Positions 1 to 9,599 of a DNA stretch of 64,000 nt are shown here, piece after piece. The first letter of the stretch is position 1. Every line of letters starts with the position of its first letter. Source of the stretch: MAG-121220-bin8 sp964433845 (GTDB lineage Bacteria; Bacteroidota; Bacteroidia; Flavobacteriales; Flavobacteriaceae); contig CAYSTA010000002.1 in assembly GCA_964433845.1 (NCBI GenBank), forward strand, positions 1 through 64,000, given 5' to 3'. The notes below the pieces were generated by a model. It was not told where the DNA came from. It saw only the letters and a program-made list of their open reading frames with translations, and did no database searches. The translations under genes were made by a program, and so were the position numbers.

Positions 1-3000
1 TCTGTAATTCAGCAACAGAATAATCTAGATCACGAGTTGCTCCTCCATCAGTTATTGTTAAGTTAAGTTTACTACTGGTAGTTTTTGCTTTATCACTAGT
101 AGCTGTTATAATTATTGAACCTCCATTCTCATTCATATTAGCAGCACTAGTAGCCCAGGTTACTGCAGGTGCTTCATCATCAATAATACTTATTGATGCA
201 ACAGAATTAGATGCATCATATGTCCCATCAGTTATATCATCCGTTATAGTATAAGTAATGGTTTCTGTATCTTCATTTTCACTATCATTAACACCAGTAA
301 CAGTAAGATCTACTTTAGATTGACCAGCAGAAATAGTTACATTTCCACTATCGGTAAAAGTAGCATCCGTACCACTTGTTTCTGAGAATCCTGAAGATCT
401 AGTAACTACATAAGGTATAACCACATCTTTTGCAGAAATAGTTCCGCTAAATTCAACTATAAAGAATCTACCATGGTTGGAAGGAAGATCGTTCCATCTT
501 CCATTGTGTCCATAAAACTCAACTACATCTTCCTCTCCTGCGTTATTTGGTTCTCCCTGATTCCAATTGGTATAAGTAGCATCACTTCCATTTGCCCAAA
601 CAAAAGTTCCTTCATCATCTTTATCATTATAGCCTATCCAGTAAGAATCCCATTTATAATTATCTCCTAAATTATCTTTAATAAAAGTATTTTCAGCCTC
701 ACTATTTATAGTCAAAAGATATCCACCTAATGCAATTGCACGATCACGTGCATCTTCCCAATTTATCCATTCTTGAACTATGTAATATTTATGATCTTGG
801 TAATTTCCAATATATGGGAATTCTCCTTTTAAACCATCATCTAAATCCATTTTAGTACCAGATTCTGCAGCACCCCCAATTTGGAAGGAAACTTTAGAGA
901 CACCTCCATTTTCTGCAATACTTGTTTCAGTAGCAATAACTTGAACAGTTGGAGCTGCGTCATCACTTGCCAGAATAATACCATTGGTTCCATCAGTAGC
1001 ATTAGTTGCTTTTGTTGTCGTACTATCAAAACTTAAATAATCTGTAGAAGATTCTGTAATAAGATTTTTGGTATTAATGGAAACATTGGTTCCAGTAGCT
1101 ACTAATTTAATAGTCTCATTATCCTCATAGAAAGACTCATCTTTAATATTCAATACATAAGTTCCTGTAGTTTCACCAGCTGGAATTCTAATTTTTGATG
1201 AAAAATCAATAGTTCTAGCCTTTTTATCATCATTCTGAACAAACACTAAATTTCCTGTTGTTGGATGTAGAGTCATGTCCATTGGTTTTGCAATCTTAGC
1301 ACTTGATAAAGCACCATTTACAGTCCCTTCATCAGAGCTTGAATCAATAATTTTAACTAAACTTCCAGTAGAGGCAACATACTTATATATATAACTTTCA
1401 TTTCTGGCTCCAAAATATATATTATTTGAAGCGTCTGCAACCAAACCATATTTTTCAGACCATCCTTTTTCTACAACTTTAAGGAATTTTGGATCACTAG
1501 ATTGAGAACCAAATGTGAATTTTTTAATACCCCAGTAATCTCCTACTAAAACATCGCCGTTACTATCTATATCGATAGCTCTAGGTCCTTCAAGCCTTGC
1601 TGAAGTAGCTGAAACATTATCTTCACTCCATCCCCATTCATTACTAACAGACCCAACATTAACAACTTTTATATTGTTAAAATCTTCAGCTGAAGAATTG
1701 GTAAAAATATTATCAGAATCATTAGTATAAATTTTTCTAATTACGTTTTCATCTGTAACGTAAATTATAGTACCTGCCGCATTTACAGCTATTCCTTTTA
1801 AATATCTAAATCTTGCATTAGTCGCTATAACAGCTGAAGAACTTCCAGAGGGAACCATTGTATCACTCCAATCATTGCTACCAGCAACATAGTAAATACG
1901 TGAATTACTTGGATCTAGGATTCTAATGGCGTTTTGATCAATAAAATATATTTTTCCACTACTATCAATATCCATATCTCTTATGTCTTTGAACTTCGCA
2001 CCAGAACCAGTACTTGGAGAAGTAGAAAAGTCACCATAACTTCCACTACCAATTGAAGTAATCGTTCCTCCAGATGTCATTTTATGTATTTTTCTGCTAT
2101 CAGCATCACCAGCATAGTAATTTCCACTTCCATCTACAACAATACCATATACTCTATTTATTCCAGTAAAAGAAAGGTCACTTAAATAACCCTCATCAGA
2201 TGATGTAAAGTCTGTACCAGCTGTTGCAGTACCTGAAATAGTTAAAGCAATGGTAGAATCGAATGCTTTAGCGTAATCTAATGTGCCTACTATAGTAATA
2301 CTTGTATCAGTTCCCTCAGTATAGGTTACCTTATTAGCAGATGTAGTCATGGTAGCAACAGCATCTTCATTGTCCTGAATATTAATTGTAACTGTCTTTT
2401 TACTTCCCTTAACTATAGCTAGAGAAGAATTTGCTGAAGTTCCCGTTATAGTAATAGGTTCTGTTCCTTCAGCTGTACTATCATTTATAACAGTTACTGT
2501 TGCTGTAGCTGAAGATGCATCTTCAGCAATGGTAATAGAATTTGCATTAATTGTCCAGTCATCTCCTGAATCAGCAGTAGAATCCCCATTTGTATTTTGA
2601 GCTGAACCGGTATATGCTAAATTTACTGTTGTAGCTGCACTAGCATTAACACTACTATCAAACTCAATGATATACCCATTAGTATTATCCGTTTCCGCTA
2701 CATTTTGCCATCCATATCCTTCATCACCTCCATTATCATAATTCTTTACCGCTTTCTTGTTTTCCGCATCAGCAGGGTAACCACTTCTCCAGTTTTTATA
2801 ACTGCTGTTATCATAAGTCGCTCCATTTATCCATTTCCATGCATCACCAGTTAATTTGTAATTAAGTCCAAACCAAAACCATTGACCAGTAAAATTAGCT
2901 TTACTTGATTGTAGTTTGTCAAAAAGCCATGTTTCTTCAGCTTCGGTTTCAAATACAGCTAAATATCCTCCTTTTGCAAGGGCATCCGCCTTGGCTGCAC

Positions 3001-5950
3001 TATAGTTACCCCAACTCTCTTTTAAATAGTATTTATGTCCACCTGTTTCTCCTAAATATTTATAGCCCAAAGAGTTTGTTGCAAAAGCAGAAACTGCAGC
3101 TGCATCCATATCTCTTCTTGCTGAATAAAAAGAGTTACTAACTAAACTCGCTGTTATCGTTACAGTACCCACATCCTCCGAAACTGTATTTGAACTGACA
3201 TCTAAAACAATTTGAGGTTTATCTTCATCAATTGCAGTAATGGCAATATTAATTGTAGCTGTAGCACTATCTACTGTACCATCATTTGCCTTGATCTGAA
3301 AAGAATCTGTAGCATTAGAGCTAATAGTTGAAGTATTAGTATAAGTAAGAATACCACCTGAAACAGCATTTCCAGCCGATAAATCAGCACCATCCGTAGC
3401 AGTTAGAGTTCCACTGGAAGGACTGCTTACAAGGGTGTAAGTTAATGATGAAGAATCCACATCAGATCCTACAATTGTAATTTCTACTTTATCTTTCTCA
3501 TTCAAAGTATAATCAGCACTTCCGTCAGTTGAAGCAGCAATAGTTGGCGCATCATTAACGGGAGTTACAGTTACAGTGGCTGTAGAGGTATTACTATCTG
3601 AATTAGTATCATTAGCTTTAAAAGTAAACGAATCTGAAGTAGTTTCTCCTCCGTTGTGTGTATATTTAACTGAAGATCCTGCTATTTGCGTACCTGCAGA
3701 TATAGCTGCATTAGAATTTCCTGGATCTGTTAAAGAACCATTGGTAGGTACTGTAACAACAATATATTTTATAGTTCCTGCTCCAGTATCAGAATCCGTA
3801 GTATTTGTTGCTAAATCATAGGTATTATTTGCCCCCTCATTTAATGTAAAACTTACAGCAGTTGTAACAGGAGATGAATTTACAGATGTTACCGTAACTG
3901 AAACGGTAGCAGGACTACCATTTGCAGTCCCATCACTCGCAGAATAGGTAAAGCTATCTGAAGTTGTTTCTGTTCCATTATGTGTATAGCTCCAAACTCC
4001 CGCATCGCTAATGGTAACTGTTCCATTAGTTGGTGCAGTTTCCAATTTAAATGTCAAAGTATTATCCGCTGTTTCCACATCTGTAGCTGTAAGGGCTATT
4101 GGACTTTTTGTTCCGCCTTCCGCAACAGTTATACTTACTGCACTAGCAACTGGTAGGTCATTTACTGCAGTAACTGTAATAGAAGCAGTAGCAGCAGCAG
4201 AAGTAAATTCTCCATCACCAACTGTGTAGGTAAAGGAATCGCTGGTTGTTTCTCCCCCATTATGTATATACCTAACACTTCCTGAACCATTATCGATTAG
4301 GTTACCATTACTAGGTTGGGAAGCTATAGTAAATACTATTTCATTTAATGTACTATCTGTATCTGTGTAAGATAGATTAAATGTTTTTTCAGCACCTTCA
4401 TTTAAAGTAACAGCAGTTCCAGATGAAGTTGGGGCATCATTAACATTTGAAGCAAATAAAGTAACAAATGTCTTTTCAGATTCATCACCATTTGAATTTT
4501 TAATTTTGTATTCAAATGAATCACGTCTATTTTCTGAACTATCATGTTGGTAAGTAAAACTACCATCAGCTTTATTAAGATTTAATGTTCCATACTTAGG
4601 AGCAGTAGCAACTTTTACACTATCAATTGTAAAATTGTTGGAGTCAACATCATTAGCTTTAAGACCTTGGTCTGCAGCAACTTGAAGTAAAGCTCCTTCG
4701 GCAAGATTATAAGTGTCTGGTACAGGAATTAAAGTAGCTAAAGTAAAGGTCACCGTTGCTGCTGCACTTGCTGCTCCAGAAGCATCTTTAGCTTTGTAAG
4801 TAAATGAATCGGTGTTAAAAACAGTAGAAGTATCAGGTATATAGCTAAAAGTACCATCATCATTAAGAGTAATACTACCGGATGATGGTTGAGAAGCAAT
4901 TTCTACTGTCATATCATTATCCTCAGGATCCACATCATTTCTTAAAAGACCCATACCAGGATTAGTTATTGTATACTCTGCTGCAGAAATATAGTAAGCA
5001 TCTGCACTTGCTGCAGGAGCGTCATTCTGCGGATTAATGGTTACAGAAATAATTGCAGAGGAACTTAAAGCACCATCTGAAATATTATAAGTAAAAGAAT
5101 CCGTAGTAGTCTCAGATCCATCATGTGTATAGGTATAATTTAAGGGATTGTTAGTGTCTAAAGTAACTGTACCATTAGATGGAATACTAGTTACAGAAGA
5201 AGTCAATGTTGAACTATCAGAATCTGTAACATTAAAAATACCAACAGAAGAACCGCCCTCATCCGCATTAATAGTCGCAGCATTAACAACTGGCGCATCA
5301 TTAACAGCAGTAATGGTAATCGTTACTGTACCAGATCCCGACAAAAGATTATTACCGCCATTCTGTGTATTTGCTTTCTCAGTAGCAGTAACAGTAAAGG
5401 AGTCAGAAGTTGTATCTGATCCATTATGTGTATAAGTAAAAATTCCTGTTGTAGCATCTTTGGTAACTGTACCATTAGCAGGATTATTATTGGTAATTGT
5501 CAATTCAGTATTTTCCGCATCTTTTCCAATCACTGTTATTTCTACTGAAGAACCCTCATCTACAGTTTTAGAAATATCATCAACAGTTGGTGCATCATTT
5601 ACATTAGTTACATTAATTGTTATGGTAGAAGTATTACTGTCTCCATCAGCATTAGTAGCTTTAAAAGTAAATGAATCCGTAGGTGCCTCAGAACCATTAT
5701 GTACGTAAGTATAATAACCATTATTACCATCAAAACTAGTTTTTTGAGCTGGCTGAGAGACAATAGTATAAGAAGTTGGACTTCCAGTGGTATAGTCAGC
5801 CAAATTAATATTCACCGTAGCACCCTCATTAATTGTAATGGTTGCAGAAGAAGTTTCTGGTGCTGCTACAAAATGAATTGGAACAGGATGTGGATTAGAA
5901 TAAATTAAAAGTGAAATAAGTAAAAAAAGTGAGGATAATGTATTTTTCAT
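1..5950 (-). CDS. Giant secreted cadherin/Ig-like repeat protein with two C-type lectin domains and an NHL-like propeller (3' end outside window)
   Basis: The frame is open from the ATG at 5950 to the window edge, giving 1983 codons without a stop; the C-terminus is missing. An N-terminal signal peptide (MKNTLSSLFLLISLLIYSN) is followed to about residue 950 by roughly nine repeats of about 90-100 residues. Each repeat ends in a T[IV]T.VNDAP-like junction and carries a YTHNGSETTSDSFTY-like strand, typical of cadherin-like/Big_9 folds. Residues about 965-1098 form a C-type lectin domain (WFWFGLN, WKWINGATY, WRSGYP, YIIEF). A Calx-beta-like stretch follows, then about six NHL-type blades (about 1250-1560, with GIVVDGSGNYY and AIDIDSNGDVLVGD). 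A second lectin domain lies at about 1707-1833 (SYWIGYND, FVWANGSD, NWNQGEPNN, WND), then another Calx-beta-like stretch. It lies downstream of gldKLMN on the same strand. A type IX secreted adhesin is my inference; the expected C-terminal sorting domain would lie outside the window. Confidence 0.85.
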   Translation of the reverse strand, partial: MKNTLSSLFLLISLLIYSNPHPVPIHFVAAPETSSATITINEGATVNINLADYTTGSPTSYTIVSQPAQKTSFDGNNGYYTYVHNGSEAPTDSFTFKATNADGDSNTSTITINVTNVNDAPTVDDISKTVDEGSSVEITVIGKDAENTELTITNNNPANGTVTKDATTGIFTYTHNGSDTTSDSFTVTATEKANTQNGGNNLLSGSGTVTITITAVNDAPVVNAATINADEGGSSVGIFNVTDSDSSTLTSSVTSIPSNGTVTLDTNNPLNYTYTHDGSETTTDSFTYNISDGALSSSAIISVTINPQNDAPAASADAYYISAAEYTITNPGMGLLRNDVDPEDNDMTVEIASQPSSGSITLNDDGTFSYIPDTSTVFNTDSFTYKAKDASGAASAAATVTFTLATLIPVPDTYNLAEGALLQVAADQGLKANDVDSNNFTIDSVKVATAPKYGTLNLNKADGSFTYQHDSSENRRDSFEYKIKNSNGDESEKTFVTLFASNVNDAPTSSGTAVTLNEGAEKTFNLSYTDTDSTLNEIVFTIASQPSNGNLIDNGSGSVRYIHNGGETTSDSFTYTVGDGEFTSAAATASITVTAVNDLPVASAVSITVAEGGTKSPIALTATDVETADNTLTFKLETAPTNGTVTISDAGVWSYTHNGTETTSDSFTYSASDGTANGSPATVSVTVTSVNSSPVTTAVSFTLNEGANNTYDLATNTTDSDTGAGTIKYIVVTVPTNGSLTDPGNSNAAISAGTQIAGSSVKYTHNGGETTSDSFTFKANDTNSDSNTSTATVTVTPVNDAPTIAASTDGSADYTLNEKDKVEITIVGSDVDSSSLTYTLVSSPSSGTLTATDGADLSAGNAVSGGILTYTNTSTISSNATDSFQIKANDGTVDSATATINIAITAIDEDKPQIVLDVSSNTVSEDVGTVTITASLVSNSFYSARRDMDAAAVSAFATNSLGYKYLGETGGHKYYLKESWGNYSAAKADALAKGGYLAVFETEAEETWLFDKLQSSKANFTGQWFWFGLNYKLTGDAWKWINGATYDNSSYKNWRSGYPADAENKKAVKNYDNGGDEGYGWQNVAETDNTNGYIIEFDSSVNASAATTVNLAYTGSAQNTNGDSTADSGDDWTINANSITIAEDASSATATVTVINDSTAEGTEPITITGTSANSSLAIVKGSKKTVTINIQDNEDAVATMTTSANKVTYTEGTDTSITIVGTLDYAKAFDSTIALTISGTATAGTDFTSSDEGYLSDLSFTGINRVYGIVVDGSGNYYAGDADSRKIHKMTSGGTITSIGSGSYGDFSTSPSTGSGAKFKDIRDMDIDSSGKIYFIDQNAIRILDPSNSRIYYVAGSNDWSDTMVPSGSSSAVIATNARFRYLKGIAVNAAGTIIYVTDENVIRKIYTNDSDNIFTNSSAEDFNNIKVVNVGSVSNEWGWSEDNVSATSARLEGPRAIDIDSNGDVLVGDYWGIKKFTFGSQSSDPKFLKVVEKGWSEKYGLVADASNNIYFGARNESYIYKYVASTGSLVKIIDSSSDEGTVNGALSSAKIAKPMDMTLHPTTGNLVFVQNDDKKARTIDFSSKIRIPAGETTGTYVLNIKDESFYEDNETIKLVATGTNVSINTKNLITESSTDYLSFDSTTTKATNATDGTNGIILASDDAAPTVQVIATETSIAENGGVSKVSFQIGGAAESGTKMDLDDGLKGEFPYIGNYQDHKYYIVQEWINWEDARDRAIALGGYLLTINSEAENTFIKDNLGDNYKWDSYWIGYNDKDDEGTFVWANGSDATYTNWNQGEPNNAGEEDVVEFYGHNGRWNDLPSNHGRFFIVEFSGTISAKDVVIPYVVTRSSGFSETSGTDATFTDSGNVTISAGQSKVDLTVTGVNDSENEDTETITYTITDDITDGTYDASNSVASISIIDDEAPAVTWATSAANMNENGGSIIITATSDKAKTTSSKLNLTITDGGATRDLDYSVAELQ

Positions 5951-5985
5951 AACGATTAATTATATATCAAAAAAAAATCTGTTCA

Positions 5986-6001
5986 CATAGAATAAGCTAT
6001 G
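5986..6001. repeat. Short inverted repeat upstream of the giant repeat protein
   Basis: CATAG-AATAAG-CTATG forms a perfect 5-base-arm inverted repeat 36 bases before the ATG at 5950. It lies in the presumed leader or promoter and could be an operator or a leader hairpin. It is short enough to be chance in AT-rich DNA. Confidence 0.3.
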
Positions 6002-6068
6002 TAAAGATTAATATGTTGATATGAGGGTTAAATTTGTATTATAAGCAATATTTTTAATTGTTTTAGAT

Positions 6069-6092
6069 AAAAAAAGGGTCTAAAACCCCTTC
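6069..6092 (-). terminator. Probable intrinsic terminator of the gldKLMN operon
   Basis: Read on the minus strand, GAAGGG-GTTTTAGA-CCCTTTTTTT gives a short GC-containing stem followed by a T run. It lies about 210 bases after the gldN stop and before the giant gene, separating the two transcripts. Confidence 0.6.
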
Positions 6093-6173
6093 TATGTATA
6101 TTATACAATATATTAAAAATTGAAAAATATTACAACATAATAAGCAACAATTAAAAAAAAAACTACTAAAAAT

Positions 6174-6218
6174 AATAGTTCATTTTATAAAAATAAAAAC
6201 AAATCAATAGTTCATTTT
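6174..6218. repeat. 13-base direct repeat, period 32
   Basis: AATAGTTCATTTT occurs at 6174-6186 and again at 6206-6218. The spacing of 32 is about three helical turns, which would suit a pair of protein-binding sites, but the sequence is low in complexity and no function can be assigned. Confidence 0.35.
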
Positions 6219-6301
6219 TAAGATAAGATAGATAAAAAATTTATAATAAAAAGTCTTATTATTTTTATTTAAAAAGTGTTCAGAAAAATAAGCAGGAAAA
6301 T

Positions 6302-7153
6302 TTACCTATTCCAAAGGTCTTGTTCAAAATCTAGGATCTCTTTTTTGATTCTTGCAGACTCTAAAATAGACTCTAAACCTTTGTCTTTATAAGCTGAAAT
6401 AGGTCTGTCTCCATAGAGGTTATCTTCCTTGTAGATATAAGAGCTAAACCTTCTCGAAAGTAAAAGTTGATCAAATGAAATTCGATTGGCATTACTAGTG
6501 TCATTAAAAACCAGTTCTTTATGAAGAATTTCCCTAATACTAGGATACCATATCCAGAATAGGTTGGTTTTCTTCTCTTCATCTCCATCTAAATTTTTCA
6601 AGTCTTCACCAATAGGCATTAGCCCAAGTAATCTATACATTAACTCACCTCTTCTTTTATCGAAATACCACATTCCCTTAATTCTATAGCCAGTAATATC
6701 ATCAGAATTTACTTCCTTTGGAATTAACTCACCGTCACCAAAATCAACTTTTGTAGCGACGATATCCTTTACTTCTTCTGGAGATAATGGATACCTAAAG
6801 TTATCATTCACATCAGAATAGATTTTAGTGATATTTCCATTTAAAATATTCTCTTTCAATACTCTCCAAAGTGATTTTCTAGTATTTTCATACAAGTCGT
6901 CATCTATTGGAAATAAAAGAGGAAAATTTAACCTTTCATTTAAATCAATTTTTTCATAAACAATCTTTGACCATAAAATATCTCTATCATCAATAAACTC
7001 ATATTCTAGATAAGAATCTAAATCAGATTGCACTTGATCAATATTCTTAACACCAATCTGTTCAGGGTTTGATGCATTTAAAATATTGGACTGACCAGAT
7101 AAGCAAAAACTAATCAATAAAAAAATTGAATTAAATAAATACGATAGTTTCAT
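6302..7153 (-). CDS. gldN: Gliding motility/type IX secretion protein GldN
   Basis: This 283-residue protein has a signal peptide (LFNSIFLLISFCLSG) and the GldN/PorN body with ILWSKIVYEKIDLNERLNFPL and GYRIKGMWYFDKRRGELMYR. GldN is a periplasmic protein that forms a ring with the lipoprotein GldK under the outer membrane and couples the translocon to the GldLM motor. Its ATG overlaps the gldM stop by one base (TAATG), which indicates translational coupling. It is the last gene of gldKLMN, and a probable terminator lies about 210 bases downstream. The C-terminus after about residue 250 is charged and variable. Identity is firm from both sequence and gene order. Confidence 0.95.
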   Translation of the reverse strand: MKLSYLFNSIFLLISFCLSGQSNILNASNPEQIGVKNIDQVQSDLDSYLEYEFIDDRDILWSKIVYEKIDLNERLNFPLLFPIDDDLYENTRKSLWRVLKENILNGNITKIYSDVNDNFRYPLSPEEVKDIVATKVDFGDGELIPKEVNSDDITGYRIKGMWYFDKRRGELMYRLLGLMPIGEDLKNLDGDEEKKTNLFWIWYPSIREILHKELVFNDTSNANRISFDQLLLSRRFSSYIYKEDNLYGDRPISAYKDKGLESILESARIKKEILDFEQDLWNR

Positions 7154-8883
7154 TAGTTTATAATAAGGAAAAATGATTCAACTTCATAATTAGGAGTTAC
7201 AGTATCTCCATCTTTTGAGCTAGCTTTAATATTGGATATTACCACTGCCGTACCTTTTCCAGCACTCTTAATATCTAAAGCAGCTTTAGGATTTCTACTT
7301 GCTTTATTTCCATTTACAGTTTTTGCTGGAGAATTTCCAACTTTTATATCAAAACCTGTAACAATTATAGAATAGTCATATAAAAAATCTTTGGGCTTAG
7401 TACCAGTAATTATTCCGTTTGTAAGCAAAGTTTTAGAAATAGAACCTCCTGTTTCAATAACTTTGCCCATACCAGAAACAGAACCCTTTCCAGGTGGTGG
7501 AGGTAAAATTCTAAATGTTCCTCCATCGAAATTCTTTCTTTTTCCATTTAAAATACCTGAAACACTAACCTTCATCTCTTTAGCTCTAGCATTAGTAGGT
7601 TGAGCAGCCCATCCACTTTTAGTTTTAGTGAATTTTGCATTGGCACTTGAAGGAACTATAGTATTAGCTGCTACACCAGGAATAGAAATAGAAGTTGGAT
7701 TTCTTAAACCTCTATAGAAAACTTTCATATTATCCGCAGAAACTACAGCAGAATTTGGCTCTCTGATAATAACTAACTTCTGATTAACAGGTATAGATAC
7801 TAATTCTCCAGTGTCTGCATTTTTCTTTGATAAAGTTCCAGTTAAATCATAGGTGCCAGGAGAACCAATTCTCTTTTTCAAGACTACTTTACCATTTTCG
7901 ATAAAATACTCTTTATCACTTAATGGCTTCCCATTCAAAAGCAATTCTACCTTGTCTGGCCTAAAACCTTCATCTTTTTTACCCATTACAATCGCAGCGT
8001 CAACTACATCGGTAGTATAATATACTGGCTTAGTAGTTTCAAGTAAAGTCTGGAAAGTACTGAAGTTCAATCCTTTACCCTGAATAGAGCTTAAAATCTC
8101 ATTTAAGACTTTATTTTCTATATACCTAATATCCGATTGCATTTTAGTTAATTTTGCAAGTGAAGCAATTACAGGGAATCCATAAAAATTATAAATTAGA
8201 AAATCTTGAGAAGTTCCTTCGCTATTGACAATTTTTTCAGAATAAGAAAATCTGCTTTTTAAATCTTTTTTGGAAGAATCAAAATCATATTGAATTTGCA
8301 CCCCATCCTCGTCTTTAGATCCATCAAGTGCAGTTTTAGCTATTTTAGCTTCCTCTTCCATAAAAACTATTAAATCCAAAATTTTATTTATGTTGTTTGG
8401 AAAATTTCTGAATTTACTAAGAAATTCTTCTCCCATAGGTTTTAAATCACCCTCACTGCTTTCAAAGAAAATATCATCTAAAACCAATGATTTATCCATT
8501 TCTTGATATGAAGTTACTGTAATTACTGAATCTGTTCCTTTTACATTAACCTCTTTTAAATATTTATTGACTTCACCTTCATCTCCTACAATTAATGAAT
8601 CTTTTATTATTTGAATAAAATCATAAAAAGAATCCGATTCCTTTTTAATTTCTAAAACATTGCTTGCTGCTATCTCATAATCTGCAGAACCTGAATTAGA
8701 TTCTATTTGTTGATAGCTAGCCAGAGAAGAAGCTTCTAATTCTACAATTGAAGACTCTAAATCATCGTTTAAAACTCCTAAAGTAGCAAGAACCTCTTTT
8801 CCAATATTTAGAGCAAGCATTGCGATAAACACGAGGTACATCATGTTTATCATTTTCTGTCTTGTATCTAGTTTTCCAGCCAT
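7153..8883 (-). CDS. gldM: Gliding motility/type IX secretion motor protein GldM
   Basis: GldM is the periplasmic shaft of the proton-driven type IX motor. The sequence starts MAGKLDTRQKMINMMYLVFI with a single N-terminal membrane helix (about residues 12-30), the anchor that inserts into the GldL ring. A long, mostly beta periplasmic region follows, with the typical KVFYRGLRNPTSISIPGV segment and a proline-rich ILPPPPGKG linker between the last domains. At 576 residues it is somewhat longer than the usual 510-530. It starts 15 bases after gldL and overlaps gldN by one base. Assignment rests on family motifs and on the gldL-gldM-gldN order. Confidence 0.96.
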   Translation of the reverse strand: MAGKLDTRQKMINMMYLVFIAMLALNIGKEVLATLGVLNDDLESSIVELEASSLASYQQIESNSGSADYEIAASNVLEIKKESDSFYDFIQIIKDSLIVGDEGEVNKYLKEVNVKGTDSVITVTSYQEMDKSLVLDDIFFESSEGDLKPMGEEFLSKFRNFPNNINKILDLIVFMEEEAKIAKTALDGSKDEDGVQIQYDFDSSKKDLKSRFSYSEKIVNSEGTSQDFLIYNFYGFPVIASLAKLTKMQSDIRYIENKVLNEILSSIQGKGLNFSTFQTLLETTKPVYYTTDVVDAAIVMGKKDEGFRPDKVELLLNGKPLSDKEYFIENGKVVLKKRIGSPGTYDLTGTLSKKNADTGELVSIPVNQKLVIIREPNSAVVSADNMKVFYRGLRNPTSISIPGVAANTIVPSSANAKFTKTKSGWAAQPTNARAKEMKVSVSGILNGKRKNFDGGTFRILPPPPGKGSVSGMGKVIETGGSISKTLLTNGIITGTKPKDFLYDYSIIVTGFDIKVGNSPAKTVNGNKASRNPKAALDIKSAGKGTAVVISNIKASSKDGDTVTPNYEVESFFLIIN

Positions 8884-8898
8884 AATTAATTAATTATT

Positions 8899-9501
8899 TT
8901 AATTGTTCATAGCATTTATCATTCCTTTATATTTAGCATTAAGCGAAGCAACTTTATTTTTCATTTTAGCCAATTCTTCATTTAATCCTTCAGGAACATG
9001 CATTTCGCTTGTTGAAGAATTCACCTCAACAAGATGACTGCTAAGAGACTCATAGAGCTTGTTGATTTCATCCAATTTAACAGCACCTGCATGAATATTA
9101 GCATTATAGTCACTCATATGTGAGTTCATATCAGAAGGAATATGAAGTGCTCCAATTGATTTACTAGCAGCACCTAAATCTTCATTAAGTTTTTTTATTT
9201 TACTAATTGAAGTAGCTACAGCCTTAGCAAGCTCATGTGTTTCAACCTCTAGAGTTTCAATATCATCTCCACTTTCAAATCCATCTGGATCAATTGTCAT
9301 GTAACCTTTTAAACCTGAAATGGCAAAAATGATAGCCTCTGTTACAAGACCTATTGTTAACCATGCATTACCAGAAAGTATAAAATCACCATGTGTTATT
9401 TTTAAAAGGGCTCCTATAATTACAATAGATGCACCCACACCAAACAGTAATTCTAATATATTATCAGGAATAAAAAATCTTTTGTGTTTAATTGCTTTCA
9501 T
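8899..9501 (-). CDS. gldL: Gliding motility/type IX secretion motor protein GldL
   Basis: GldL forms the inner-membrane stator ring of the type IX motor and uses the proton gradient. Two membrane helices are visible at about residues 15-33 and 46-65, followed by a cytoplasmic coiled-coil tail (ETHELAKAVATSISKIKKLNEDLG). Lys34 and Glu55 sit in or beside the helices and match in position and spacing the charged pair known to be needed for motor function in this family; that equivalence is inferred. The length of 200 residues is slightly short of the usual 215 or so. A 97-base gap containing a 16-base palindrome separates it from gldK, so it may have its own promoter. Confidence 0.95.
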   Translation of the reverse strand: MKAIKHKRFFIPDNILELLFGVGASIVIIGALLKITHGDFILSGNAWLTIGLVTEAIIFAISGLKGYMTIDPDGFESGDDIETLEVETHELAKAVATSISKIKKLNEDLGAASKSIGALHIPSDMNSHMSDYNANIHAGAVKLDEINKLYESLSSHLVEVNSSTSEMHVPEGLNEELAKMKNKVASLNAKYKGMINAMNN

Positions 9502-9572
9502 AATCTTTAATTTTTGTAATTTATTTTATTAGTTAGTTGTTTTATTAAATGTTTTACATTTCAAGTTAACAA

Positions 9573-9588
9573 ATCTTTTATAAAAGAT
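9573..9588. repeat. Perfect 16-base palindrome between gldK and gldL
   Basis: ATCTTTTATAAAAGAT is a perfect self-complementary 16-mer in the 97-base gldK-gldL gap. It could be an operator or an mRNA hairpin. A TANNTTTG-like AAGATTTG (7 of 8 matches) on the minus strand overlaps its edge, so a gldL promoter here is possible but weak. Confidence 0.4.
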
Positions 9589-9599
9589 CTGCTTATTAA

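Larger units (their letters stand above)
5951..6301. other. Intergenic region between gldN and the giant repeat protein
   Basis: This 351-base stretch is extremely AT-rich and holds no credible coding frame or RNA gene. It contains the probable gldKLMN terminator (6069-6092), a 13-base direct repeat (6174 and 6206) and a short inverted repeat (5986-6001) just upstream of the giant gene. No perfect TANNTTTG promoter element is visible before the ATG at 5950. Confidence 0.7.

Noticed and set aside
3576..5708. Several open plus-strand frames of 70-95 codons opposite the giant repeat protein
   Set aside because: They mirror the repeats of the minus-strand coding frame, have repetitive Val/Ser-rich translations with no family likeness, and the minus-strand frame is continuous.
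1..5950. Repeated units considered as a CRISPR array
   Set aside because: The units are about 300 bases, diverged, in one long coding frame, and encode known cadherin/Ig-like strands.
5951..6301. Possible small RNA or tRNA in the longest intergenic gap
   Set aside because: There is no cloverleaf, no exact promoter element and very high AT content; only a terminator and short repeats are visible.
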